64,000 nt of DNA from NCBI RefSeq assembly GCF_001542775.1, contig NZ_CP014145.1:3162001-3226000 (forward strand), written 5' to 3'. The position numbers were made by a program, and so were the translations under genes. The stretch is from Microterricola viridarii (GTDB lineage: Bacteria; Actinomycetota; Actinomycetes; Actinomycetales; Microbacteriaceae). Below, piece by piece: positions 20,911 to 29,452 of the stretch. How positions within the stretch are numbered: position 1 is the stretch's first letter; the number at the start of each line of letters is the position of its first letter. Below the pieces are notes generated by a model, which was not told the DNA's origin, did no database searches, and saw nothing but the letters and a program-made list of their open reading frames with translations.

Positions 20911-21010
20911 CTCTCCACAGAGTTATCCCCAGAATCTATCCACAGGGTTATTAACACTGGGGATAATTACACGGATGTAACTTTCCACACGAGGAAACGC
21001 CTGTGGATAA
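20911..21010. other. Second DnaA-box cluster (non-oriC)
   Basis: In 100 bp between the rhomboid gene and the crgA terminator there are six 9-mers like TTATCCACA: 20911-20919 (2 mismatches), TTATCCCCA 20923-20931, CTATCCACA 20936-20944, reverse TTATCCCCA 20958-20966, 20981-20989 (2 mismatches), and a perfect reverse TTATCCACA at 21002-21010. This density is at least that of oriC itself. It may be a DnaA titration, reactivation or auxiliary initiation site (inference). Confidence 0.8.
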
Positions 21011-21067
21011 CTTTCTTATGGGGTTACACCCCGGCCCAGCCGAGCGGCGGGACGCGGCGGGCATGAG

Positions 21068-21100
21068 AAAGGCCGCCACCTGAGAGGGTGGCGGCCTTTT
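21068..21100. terminator. Terminator downstream of crgA
   Basis: Stem AAAGGCCGCCACC (21068-21080) and GGTGGCGGCCTTTT (21087-21100) around a short loop. There are A/T ends on both sides, so it could work in both directions. Confidence 0.88.
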
Positions 21101-21116
21101 CTGAAACTGTGGGACG

Positions 21117-21359
21117 TTAGCGCCAGCGGGTGGTCATGAGGAAGCCGATGAAGGCGATGCCGAAGCCGACGAGGATATTCCACGAGCCGAGCGCCGCGAC
21201 GGGGAACGCGCCCTGGCTGACGTAGAACACGATGATCCACACCAGACCGAGCAGCATGAAGCCGAACATCACGGGCTTGAACCAGACCGCGTTCGGGGCG
21301 TCTTCACCAGAGCGGTTCTCGACCACTGGTGCGGGCTTCGATGATTTCGTGCGTGCCAT
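21117..21359 (-). CDS. crgA: Cell division protein CrgA
   Basis: An 80-aa CrgA, an actinobacterial membrane protein that binds FtsZ-ring and peptidoglycan enzymes during septum formation. Two membrane helices are seen: KPVMFGFMLLGLVWIIVFYV and ILVGFGIAFIGFLMTTRW, the conserved end. The upstream frame is longer, but ATG at 21359 (MARTKSSKPAPV) gives the family length; a TAGAAT -10-like hexamer lies 7 bp further out, so the leader may be very short. It is divergent from the sortase gene. Confidence 0.92.
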   Translation of the reverse strand: MARTKSSKPAPVVENRSGEDAPNAVWFKPVMFGFMLLGLVWIIVFYVSQGAFPVAALGSWNILVGFGIAFIGFLMTTRWR

Positions 21360-21438
21360 GCGTGCGATTCTATCCTGAACAGCGCAAAGAAACTGGTCAG
21401 AGCCGGGGTCGACCCCCACGCTCCCATAAGATTGCTGC

Positions 21439-22251
21439 ATGAGTGAGGCCGCCGCGACGCCGAAGACTCGGCGTCAGCGCCGCAGCCGCGCTCGTGACCG
21501 CCCCCGTGTGAGCGTCATCGGGGTCCTGGGTGAGCTGCTCCTCACCGCCGGCGTGCTCGTGCTGTTGTTCCTCGCCTGGCAGCTCTGGTGGAACGACGCC
21601 ATCATGGCGAACCAGCAGAAGAGCTCTGCGGCGTCCCAGAGCCAGGAATGGATCGCGCAGGCCGACGCCCCCACCGCCCCGGCGCCGGTGGCCACCGACC
21701 CGGCCGAGCCCGTCGACTATGGCGAACCGCCCGTGGCGGCGCCGCCGGAGCACGGCGAGATCCTCGGGGTGCTCTACGTGCCCCGGTTCGGGCCGGAGTA
21801 CGCTCGCAACATCGCGCAGGGCACCACCACGGACGTGCTGAACAGCATGTACCTGGGCGTCGGTCGCTACGAGAACACGCAGATGCCGGGCGAGGTCGGC
21901 AACATGGCACTGGCGGCGCACCGCAGCGCGTGGGGCGGCGGCATGCACTTGGTCAACGAGCTCCAGCTCGGCGACGCCATCTACGTGCAGACGGCCGACG
22001 GCTACTACACCTACCGTTTCCGCAACCACGAGTACGTGCAGCCGAGCGCCGGTGACGTGCTCGCCCCGGTGCCGCGCGCAGCAGGCACCGCGCCGGGTGA
22101 GCGCATCATCACGCTCACCACCTGCAACCCCCTGCTCTCCACCGACGAGCGCATCATCTCTTACGGGGTGTTCGAGTCCTGGCAGCCATTGAGCGCCGGG
22201 CCGCCCAAGGAGATCGCCGCACAAGTCGCCGCTCAGGCGCAGGAAGGCTGA
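21439..22251 (+). CDS. Class E sortase
   Basis: A 270-aa membrane-anchored transpeptidase of the class E type, the housekeeping sortase of high-GC Gram-positives, which joins LPXTG/LAXTG-like proteins to the cell wall. There is one N-terminal helix (about 25-50), then a Pro/Ala linker and the sortase barrel. Catalytic residues are His161 (AAHRS), Cys229 (LTTCNP) and Arg238 (DERIISYG). Its place upstream of pabA and the pknB cluster is conserved in actinobacteria. Confidence 0.93.
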   Translation: MSEAAATPKTRRQRRSRARDRPRVSVIGVLGELLLTAGVLVLLFLAWQLWWNDAIMANQQKSSAASQSQEWIAQADAPTAPAPVATDPAEPVDYGEPPVAAPPEHGEILGVLYVPRFGPEYARNIAQGTTTDVLNSMYLGVGRYENTQMPGEVGNMALAAHRSAWGGGMHLVNELQLGDAIYVQTADGYYTYRFRNHEYVQPSAGDVLAPVPRAAGTAPGERIITLTTCNPLLSTDERIISYGVFESWQPLSAGPPKEIAAQVAAQAQEG

Positions 22252-22254
22252 ACC

Positions 22255-22413
22255 ATGTACGGTGCTTTGTGGCGGGTCCTTCCCGGCCCGGTGTGGCTGC
22301 GCATCCTGCTCGTGCTGGTGCTCGTGGCCGCAGCTCTCTACTCTCTTGCCACCTGGGGCTTCCCCTGGGTGGAAACGCTCATCAACAACCAGGAAGCAAC
22401 GGTCGGCACATGA
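22255..22413 (+). CDS. Small conserved membrane protein (52 aa)
   Basis: A 52-aa frame starting MYGALWRVLPGPVWLRILL, with one hydrophobic helix and ending ETLINNQEATVGT. ATG follows the sortase stop by 3 bp, with AGGAAGG just upstream, and its TGA overlaps the pabA start as ATGA. I recall similar short proteins in this position in other actinobacteria; no function is known. It probably sits in the membrane next to sortase or the division machinery. Confidence 0.8.
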   Translation: MYGALWRVLPGPVWLRILLVLVLVAAALYSLATWGFPWVETLINNQEATVGT

Positions 22414-23048
22414 CACGTGTACTCGTCATCGACAACTACGACAGCTTTGTCTACACACTGAACGGCTATCTGCAGGAGCTTGGCGCAGAGACGACCGTTG
22501 TGCGCAACGACGACTACCCGGTGGAGGATGCCGCCGCGCGCGCGGCCGAGTACGACGCCGTGCTGGTCTCTCCCGGCCCGGGCAAGCCCGCCGACGCCGG
22601 AGTGTCGATCGCGACCGTGCGCGCCGCGTACGCCGCCGACCAGCCGCTGCTCGGTGTCTGCCTCGGCCACCAGGCCATTGCGGAGGCATTCGGGGCCACG
22701 GTGACCAACGCCGAGGAACTCATGCACGGCAAGACCTCGCTGGTCACGCACGACGACAGCGACTTCTACGCCCGCGTGCCGCAGCCGTTCACGGCGACCC
22801 GTTACCACTCCCTCGCCGTCGTCGAGGAGACGGTGCCGGCCGAGCTCGTGATCACCTCACGCACCCAGGGCGGCGTCATCATGGGCCTCAGGCACGCCTC
22901 AGCGCCCCTCTACGGCGTGCAGTTCCACCCCGAGTCCGTTCTGACAGAGGGCGGCTACCTGATGCTCGGAAACTGGCTGGAGCAGGCGGGGCTCTCTGGC
23001 GCCGCCGAGCGTGCGCTCGGCCTGAACCCGCTGGTGCGCCTGGGCTGA
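22410..23048 (+). CDS. Glutamine amidotransferase of anthranilate/aminodeoxychorismate synthase
   Basis: A 212-aa class I glutamine amidotransferase that supplies ammonia from glutamine to a TrpE or PabB partner. The start VLVIDNYDSFVYTL, oxyanion loop SPGPGKP, nucleophile cysteine in GVCLGHQAI and His/Glu pair in VQFHPES are all present. Sequence cannot separate PabA from TrpG, and no partner subunit is adjacent; the sortase-pabA-pknB order is the standard actinobacterial one. ATG at 22410 overlaps the preceding stop. Confidence 0.9.
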   Translation: MTRVLVIDNYDSFVYTLNGYLQELGAETTVVRNDDYPVEDAAARAAEYDAVLVSPGPGKPADAGVSIATVRAAYAADQPLLGVCLGHQAIAEAFGATVTNAEELMHGKTSLVTHDDSDFYARVPQPFTATRYHSLAVVEETVPAELVITSRTQGGVIMGLRHASAPLYGVQFHPESVLTEGGYLMLGNWLEQAGLSGAAERALGLNPLVRLG

Positions 23049-23079
23049 GCCCGGAACGCCCGGAAGACCTCCGTGCCGG

Positions 23080-24780
23080 CTACTTGCCCGAGCAGTAGGT
23101 GATCTCGACCTGAGACTTCTGCGGAACGTCCCCGGCCGCCAATGACTGCCGCACGATCGGATCGTTCGGCTGCGCCGGGCAGTTCACATCGGGCACGGCC
23201 GTGGCGGTGAGCTGGAGGTCAGGGCCCTGCAGGATGGACGTTGCGGCGCTGAGGGTCTGACCGGTGAGATCGGGCAGCAGAACGAGCCCGCTGGAGATCG
23301 TCACATCGACCGTGTCGCCCTCGTGTGCCTCCGCGCCGGCGGCCGGAGCGGTCGAGAGCACGATGTCGGCGGGGATGGTCGGCGAGTTCTGCTTCGTGGT
23401 GAGCCCGAGCTGGAAACCGGCGGCCGCCAGCTTCGCCTCGGCATCGGCGAGGCTGATATTGCTGACATCCGGCACCGCGATGGCCGTCTTGCCCGAGGAC
23501 ACGTAGACCTTGATCATCGTGTCCGGGTTGACGATGGTGCCGGCGACCGGGTCGGTGCGGATCACCTGGTCAGCCGGAACGGTGGCGCTCGCCTCGCGCA
23601 GCTCTGTCGCCTGCAGCTCGAGCCCGCCCAAGGCTGTTTGTGCCTCAGCGAAGGTCTGCCCGGTCAGCACCGGCACCTCGCGGGAGGTCGGCGGGAGCTC
23701 GGTGTTCGGGCTCAGGTTCATGGCCCACAGCATGACCGTGATGACGATGACGATGATGCTCACCACGCCGGCCCAGATCCAGAGTGCCGGTGGGCGCCGC
23801 TGAGTGCGCACCATGCCGGTGTCTTCGGAGAGCTGCTTGAGCGCCAGCTCCGAGCCGGAGACCGCGTGCGGGTCATGGCTGAACAGGGCGGTCGCAGCGC
23901 CATCGGGCTCGTGATGGATCGGAACATGGCCGGCTCCGGCGAGCTCCAGCTCGGAGCGGAACTCGGCCGCGCTCTGGTAGCGCCGCTCCCTGTCCTTTGT
24001 CATGGCCCGCGCCACGACCGCATCGAGGGCGGGGGAGACCTGGGGGTTGAAGCTGCTCGGCTTGGGGGCGACCTCGGAAACGTGCTGGTAGGCGACGGCT
24101 ACCGGGGTGTCGCCGCGGAACGGCGGCCGGGCGGTGAGCATCTCGAACAGCACGACGCCGGTCGAGTAGAGGTCGGTGCGGGCGTCGACGATCTCGCCCT
24201 TGGCCTGCTCCGGCGAAAAGTAGGAGGCGGTGCCCAGGATCGCCGTGGTCTGCGCGACGGTCGTCGAAGAGTCGGAGATGGCCCTGGCGATGCCGAAGTC
24301 CATCACCTTGACCTGGCCGTTGCGCGTGATCATGATGTTGCCGGGCTTGATGTCGCGGTGCACGACACCGGCGCGGTGTGAGTACTCGAGCGCGGTCAGC
24401 ACGCCTTCGAGAATGCGCACGGCTTCACTGGAGGCGAGTGGGCCCTGTTTGATCAGGTCCTTCAACAGTGTGCCGTCGACGTACTCCATCACGATGAACG
24501 GCAGTTGCGTCTCGTGCCCGCTGGCGTCGACGACCGTCTCCTCGCCGGCGTCAAAGACGCGCACGATCGTCGGGTGCGCCATGCGCGCCGCTGCCTGCGC
24601 CTCCTGCCGGAACCGGGTACGGAACGCCGGGTCACTGGCCAGGGACGGCTTCAGCAGCTTGATGGCCACCGTCCGGCCGAGCCGCGAGTCGGTGCCGCGG
24701 TGAACGTCTGACATCCCACCGCGCCCGATGAGCTCGCCCACACGGTAGCGCCCAGCGATCAGGCGACCTTCCTCAGACAC
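23080..24780 (-). CDS. pknB: Ser/Thr protein kinase PknB with three PASTA repeats
   Basis: A 566-aa membrane kinase that senses peptidoglycan fragments and controls growth and division. Kinase domain: glycine loop GRGGMSDV (19-26), Lys41, HRD at 141-143, DFG at 161-163 and the activation loop with GTASYFSPE. A juxtamembrane linker leads to one membrane helix at about 332-355. Outside are three PASTA repeats (about 366-433, 434-500 and 501-566). It is the last gene of the leftward fhaA-to-pknB operon, 66 bp after pknA. Confidence 0.96.
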   Translation of the reverse strand: MSEEGRLIAGRYRVGELIGRGGMSDVHRGTDSRLGRTVAIKLLKPSLASDPAFRTRFRQEAQAAARMAHPTIVRVFDAGEETVVDASGHETQLPFIVMEYVDGTLLKDLIKQGPLASSEAVRILEGVLTALEYSHRAGVVHRDIKPGNIMITRNGQVKVMDFGIARAISDSSTTVAQTTAILGTASYFSPEQAKGEIVDARTDLYSTGVVLFEMLTARPPFRGDTPVAVAYQHVSEVAPKPSSFNPQVSPALDAVVARAMTKDRERRYQSAAEFRSELELAGAGHVPIHHEPDGAATALFSHDPHAVSGSELALKQLSEDTGMVRTQRRPPALWIWAGVVSIIVIVITVMLWAMNLSPNTELPPTSREVPVLTGQTFAEAQTALGGLELQATELREASATVPADQVIRTDPVAGTIVNPDTMIKVYVSSGKTAIAVPDVSNISLADAEAKLAAAGFQLGLTTKQNSPTIPADIVLSTAPAAGAEAHEGDTVDVTISSGLVLLPDLTGQTLSAATSILQGPDLQLTATAVPDVNCPAQPNDPIVRQSLAAGDVPQKSQVEITYCSGK

Positions 24781-24846
24781 AGCGAATCTCCCTCATAGCT
24801 CGGCGCACTTACGTGATATTACCCTCGAACGGGTGTGGTGCCGGCG

Positions 24847-26613
24847 CTACTCGGGCTTCTTGCTCGGCGCGGGGGTCTGACCCGACCCCTCCGGTGCCGG
24901 GGTTGGCTGGGCCTGCTTCACGTCAACGTTCAACGCCGGCGAGCTGGGCGACTCGAACGGGCCGCAGAAATAGGTGAAGGTGACCGAGAACGGCGCGCTT
25001 CCGGCCGTGATCACGGCGGTGCGCGAGCCCCCGGGGCTCTGGTCCTGCACCTTGACCGCTGCGCCCTCGCCGCTGACGGCGACGCCGTAGCCGCTCAGCT
25101 CCTGGCCACTCGGGCAGCTCTGTGACGGCCAGCTGACGGTGACGTCGGCGCCCGGCTCAAACGGCTCGGAGCCGCTGACCAGGGAAGGCCCTGCGCTCGG
25201 TGCGCTCGGCATGACGACATCGCCCCAGACCGTGACGGTGATGGTCGTGCCCAGGGCGACGTTCTTGCCCGTGGGGTTGACCGCGTACACGTGGTTCACG
25301 TCGTCAGAGGTCGTCGCGGCGTTGCCGGTCTTCACGTCGGCCGTCATGCCCAGGTCGCCCAGCTTTGCGCGGGCCTCGTCGGCGGTGAGGCCGATGAAAT
25401 CGGACTCGACGATCGACGCGGTCGTCGCAGGCGGCGGCGTCGTCACGGTCGGCTTCGGCGTAGTGATGGGTGTCTGGGAGGTGGCGGGCGTGCTCGGAGC
25501 CGGCGCCGGCTTGTTGTTCTGGGTGGCCAGGGCGACGATGGCCCCGATCAGCACGAGCGCGAGCAACGCGATCAGCGCGATCAGCGGCCAGGTCCACGGG
25601 CTGCGCTTCTTCTTCTTTTTCTCGGCGACAACGGCGTCTGAGCGGGTCATCGACCCGGCGATGGCACCGGATGCCGGCAGCACGGTGGTGGCTGCCGTCG
25701 GTGCGCCCGTCTGGGTGGGGAAGAGAGCGGTGAGGTCGTCGCCGGCCGCCGTGATGCCCGCGATGGCGGGCACGGAGGCAGCAGCAGCCTGCACGTCGCC
25801 GCGGCGCAGCGCCGTCGCCGCCCGCGCCAGGTGCGCGGCGGAGGCGGGCCGGTCGGCCGGGTTCTTGGCGATGCAGGCGAAAACCAGGTTGCGCACCGGC
25901 TCGGAGATGGTGAGCGGCAGCTCCGGCGGTGCCTCGTTGATCTGAGCCATGGCAATGGCGACCTGGGACTCGCCCGTGAAGGGGCGGCGGCCAGCAAGCG
26001 CCTCGTAGGCAACGATGCCGAGGGAGTAGATGTCGGTCGTGGGGGAGGCTGGGTGTCCGGACGCCTGCTCGGGCGAGAGGTACTGCACCGTTCCCATGAC
26101 CTGGCCGGTGGCGGTCAGCGGCACCTGGTCAGCGATCCGGGCAATGCCGAAGTCGGTGATCTTGACGCGGCCGTCCGGCGTGATGAGCAGGTTGCCCGGC
26201 TTGATGTCGCGGTGCACGAGACCGGCGGCGTGTGCGGCGTGCAGTGCCGACGCGGTCTGCGCGACGATGTCGAGCACCTTGTCGGTGGGGAGGACGTGGT
26301 CGCGCTCGAGGATGGTGGAGAGCGCCTCACCGGGCACGAGCTCCATCACGAGGAAGGCGCTGCCTTCCTCCTCGCCGTAGTCGAAGACGTTGGCGATGCC
26401 CTCGTGGTTGACCAGGGCGGCGTGGCGGGCTTCGGCGCGGAAACGCTCGAGGAAGCCCGGATCCCCGAGATATTCGTCCTTGAGGATCTTGATGGCGACC
26501 TGGCGGCCGATGACGAGGTCAGTGGCTTTCCATACCTCGCCCATGCCGCCGATCGCAATCCGCGAAAGGAGCTCGTAACGTCCCCCGAAGGTGAGCCCTG
26601 TCGTAGGTCTCAT
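24847..26613 (-). CDS. pknA: Ser/Thr protein kinase PknA-like with PASTA repeat
   Basis: A 588-aa membrane kinase. Kinase features: IAIGGMGEV loop, Lys42, HRD at 134-136, DFG at 154-156, and GTVQYLSPE. After an Ala-rich linker and a poly-Lys patch (EKKKKKRS) comes one membrane helix (341-364), then a Pro/Thr linker, one clear PASTA repeat (about 400-470), and a further beta-rich outer region with a Cys pair (SCPSGQE and YFCG) and a Pro/Lys tail. Classic mycobacterial PknA has no PASTA, so the name rests on position next to pbpA. ATG overlaps the pbpA stop (ATGA). Confidence 0.93.
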   Translation of the reverse strand: MRPTTGLTFGGRYELLSRIAIGGMGEVWKATDLVIGRQVAIKILKDEYLGDPGFLERFRAEARHAALVNHEGIANVFDYGEEEGSAFLVMELVPGEALSTILERDHVLPTDKVLDIVAQTASALHAAHAAGLVHRDIKPGNLLITPDGRVKITDFGIARIADQVPLTATGQVMGTVQYLSPEQASGHPASPTTDIYSLGIVAYEALAGRRPFTGESQVAIAMAQINEAPPELPLTISEPVRNLVFACIAKNPADRPASAAHLARAATALRRGDVQAAAASVPAIAGITAAGDDLTALFPTQTGAPTAATTVLPASGAIAGSMTRSDAVVAEKKKKKRSPWTWPLIALIALLALVLIGAIVALATQNNKPAPAPSTPATSQTPITTPKPTVTTPPPATTASIVESDFIGLTADEARAKLGDLGMTADVKTGNAATTSDDVNHVYAVNPTGKNVALGTTITVTVWGDVVMPSAPSAGPSLVSGSEPFEPGADVTVSWPSQSCPSGQELSGYGVAVSGEGAAVKVQDQSPGGSRTAVITAGSAPFSVTFTYFCGPFESPSSPALNVDVKQAQPTPAPEGSGQTPAPSKKPE

Positions 26614-28064
26614 TTATTCAGCACCGCCTCTAGTACCTGTTGTGCGACCGGTGCGGCAAGAAGATTGCCGTACCCCGTTTGGCCCAGTCCCCCGCCGTCC
26701 TCGATGAGGACGGTTATTGCATATTGTGGATCATTCGCGGGAGCGAAACCGGTAAACCAGAGTGTGTACGGAAGGTCTCCGCCGTTCTCTGCCGTGCCCG
26801 TCTTACCGGCGACACTAACCCCATCTATTCTTGCATTACTCGCGGCACCGTTTTCGACTCCGTTGACCATCATTTGGCTCATTGTCGCAGCGGTTTCCGG
26901 GCTGATGGCACGCTGAAACTCGCTCGGCTTGAACGTCTGCAGCGGACTGAGGTTGGGGGCGGTGATCGCGTCGACCATGTTCGGGTTCATCACGATGCCG
27001 CCGTTGGCGATTGCGGCGGACACCATGGCCATCTGCAGGGGGGTCGCGCGGACGTCGAACTGGCCGTATGCGGTCATCGCCGTCTCGGCGTCATCCAGCC
27101 CGCGCGGGTAGGTGCTGGCCTCGACCGCGAGCGGGATATCGAACTCGTGGTTGAAGCCGAACTTCTCTGCCTGCTCGCGGATGGCGGTGTCGCCGAGTTC
27201 GATGCCGAGCTCGGCCATGGGCACGTTGCAGCTCAGCCGGAGCGCGGTCGCAATGGTGACCGTCGGGGCGCCGCCACAGTCATCGCCGCCGCTGTTGCGG
27301 ATGACGGTGTCGGTGCCGGGCAGCTGCAGGGTCAGCGGGTTCGGGAACTCGCTATCCGGCGTGTACTTGCCGGACTCGAGGGCAGCCGCGACGACGACGA
27401 GCTTGAAGACGGAGCCGGGCGGGTTCATGTCTCCGCCGATGGCGCGGTTGATGAGTGGGTCGCCCGGGTCTGCGAGAAGCGCCTCATAGCTCTGGTCGAC
27501 GAGCTCGCTGTCGTGCACGGCCAGCACGTTGGGGTCGAAACTCGGCTTGGAGACCATGGCCAGCACGCGGCCGGTCTTGGGCTCCGTGACGACGACGGAG
27601 CCGGTGTAGTCGCCGAGGGCATCCCAGGCCGCCTGCTGTGCAACCGGATCGATGGTCGCGCTCACCGAGGCGCCCTTGCGCTCCTGGCCGGTGAACAGTC
27701 GCTCCAGTGAGTCGAGGAACTGCGAGTTGGCCGTTCCGCTCAGGTAGCTGTTGAGGGCGCCCTCCAGGCCCGTTGGCTCGCCGTTGACCGGGAAGAAACC
27801 CGTGATCGGGGCGTAGACCGGACCGTTGCTGTACACCCGCTGGAAGCGGTAGTTGTCGTTGGAGGGCAGGGACTCGGCGACCGGGGCTCCGCCGACGAGG
27901 ATGGGGCCGCGCTCCACCTTGTAGCTGTCGTAGAGCGTGCGCTGGTTGCGCGCGTCGCTACTGAGGTTGTCGGCCTGGAACACCTGGATGATCGTGGCCG
28001 AGCTGAACAGGGCCATGAACATCAGGAACACGACGATGCTCACGCGCTTGAGTTCGCGGTTCAT
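26610..28064 (-). CDS. pbpA: Class B penicillin-binding protein PbpA
   Basis: A 484-aa peptidoglycan transpeptidase with one N-terminal membrane helix (about 8-30). Active-site motifs: SxxK at Ser218-Lys221 (GSVFK), SxN at 278-280 (SCN), and KTG at 421-423. Its partner glycosyltransferase is the SEDS protein encoded just upstream, with a 4-bp overlap; the pair should act in septal or elongation wall synthesis under PknA/PknB control. Overlaps with both neighbours indicate tight translational coupling. Confidence 0.96.
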   Translation of the reverse strand: MNRELKRVSIVVFLMFMALFSSATIIQVFQADNLSSDARNQRTLYDSYKVERGPILVGGAPVAESLPSNDNYRFQRVYSNGPVYAPITGFFPVNGEPTGLEGALNSYLSGTANSQFLDSLERLFTGQERKGASVSATIDPVAQQAAWDALGDYTGSVVVTEPKTGRVLAMVSKPSFDPNVLAVHDSELVDQSYEALLADPGDPLINRAIGGDMNPPGSVFKLVVVAAALESGKYTPDSEFPNPLTLQLPGTDTVIRNSGGDDCGGAPTVTIATALRLSCNVPMAELGIELGDTAIREQAEKFGFNHEFDIPLAVEASTYPRGLDDAETAMTAYGQFDVRATPLQMAMVSAAIANGGIVMNPNMVDAITAPNLSPLQTFKPSEFQRAISPETAATMSQMMVNGVENGAASNARIDGVSVAGKTGTAENGGDLPYTLWFTGFAPANDPQYAITVLIEDGGGLGQTGYGNLLAAPVAQQVLEAVLNK

Positions 28065-29452
28065 TCGTTCACCACCAGACGGGGCTGATTGCGCACCGTG
28101 TCAGAGAGGCGCAGCAGAAGGGCGGCGACGATCCAGTTCGCCACCAGCGAGGAGCCACCGGCGGCCAGGAACGGGGTGGTCAGGCCGGTGAGCGGGATCA
28201 CCCGGGTGACGCCGCCGATCACGATGAAGCACTGCAGGGCCACGACGAAGGCGAGGCCGACGCCGAGCAGCTTGCCGAAGTCGTCCTGGCCGGCGAAACC
28301 GATGCGGAAGCCGCGGGCGATGAAGAGCAGGTAGAGCGCGAGGATCGCGAACAGCCCGGCTAGGCCGAGTTCCTCGCCAAGGCTCGCGATGATGAAGTCA
28401 CTCTGCGGTACGGGGGTGAGATCCGGGCGGCCCTGGCCGAGGCCGGTGCCGAGGAGCCCGCCGTTGGCGAGGCCGAAGATGCCCTGCACCAGCTGATAGC
28501 TGCCGCCGAACGCGTCGTAGACCGCTGGGTTGAAGGCGTCGAGCCAGTGGGTGAACCGGCCGTTGACGTAGTCGAGCGTCTGGCTGGCCACGAGGGCGCC
28601 GCCGAGGAACAGGCTGAAGCCGAGCAACACCCAGCTCAGCCGGCCGGTGGCGACGTAGAGCATCACCATGAACAGGCCGAAGTAGAGCAGGGCGGTTCCG
28701 AGGTCGCGCTGGAACACGATGACCGACATCGAGAGAGCCCAGACCACGAGAAGCGGGCCGAGGTCGCGTGCGCGCGGCATCCGCATGCCGAGGAACTTGG
28801 TGCCGACCATTGACAGGCTGTCGCGGTTGCGCACCAGGTAGCCGGCGAAGAACACGGCGAGGGCGATCTTGGCGATCTCACCGGGCTGGAACGTGGCGAA
28901 GTCGCCGACGCCGATCCAGACGCGGGCGCCGTTCACCTCGCGGCCGAGGCCCGGAACGAGGGGCAGCAGCAGCAGGAAGACCGCGACGAAGCCAGCGACG
29001 TAGGTGTAGCGGAACAGCACCCGGTGGTTGCGGATCACCAGGATCACGGCGATCGCCGCGATGATCGCCAGCGAGCTCCACACGATCTGGCGCACGGCGG
29101 CGCTCGCCCAGCCGGTGTCGCCGAAGGCGATGTCGATGCGGTAGATCATGGCGATGCCGAGGCCGTTCAGCACGGTGGCGATCGGCAGGATGAACGGGTC
29201 GGCGTCGCGGGCGACGAAACGCATCGCCACGTGCATGCCGAAGACGAGCAGCGAGAGGCCGGCGCCGAGCACGATGAGCGTGGTGTCGATGTGGCCGAGC
29301 GCGCCCAACTGCACCAGGACGATCGCGATGGCGTTGATCGCGCAAGCGAAGATCAGCAGCGCCAGCTCGAGGTTGCGGAACTTCTGCGGGATCCGGATGC
29401 GGCGCACCGGCGCCGTCGCCGGCTGCGCGCTAGCCCGGGACACGACTGGCAT
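28061..29452 (-). CDS. rodA: SEDS peptidoglycan glycosyltransferase RodA/FtsW
   Basis: A 463-aa polytopic protein with about ten to twelve membrane helices. SEDS features include FQPGEIAKIALAVFFAGYL, QRDLGTALLYFG and the loop PQSDFIIASLGEELGLAG. These enzymes polymerise glycan strands from lipid II with a class B PBP. Genes in this position are usually called rodA. It overlaps pstP by 23 bp and pbpA by 4 bp. Confidence 0.95.
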   Translation of the reverse strand: MPVVSRASAQPATAPVRRIRIPQKFRNLELALLIFACAINAIAIVLVQLGALGHIDTTLIVLGAGLSLLVFGMHVAMRFVARDADPFILPIATVLNGLGIAMIYRIDIAFGDTGWASAAVRQIVWSSLAIIAAIAVILVIRNHRVLFRYTYVAGFVAVFLLLLPLVPGLGREVNGARVWIGVGDFATFQPGEIAKIALAVFFAGYLVRNRDSLSMVGTKFLGMRMPRARDLGPLLVVWALSMSVIVFQRDLGTALLYFGLFMVMLYVATGRLSWVLLGFSLFLGGALVASQTLDYVNGRFTHWLDAFNPAVYDAFGGSYQLVQGIFGLANGGLLGTGLGQGRPDLTPVPQSDFIIASLGEELGLAGLFAILALYLLFIARGFRIGFAGQDDFGKLLGVGLAFVVALQCFIVIGGVTRVIPLTGLTTPFLAAGGSSLVANWIVAALLLRLSDTVRNQPRLVVNE

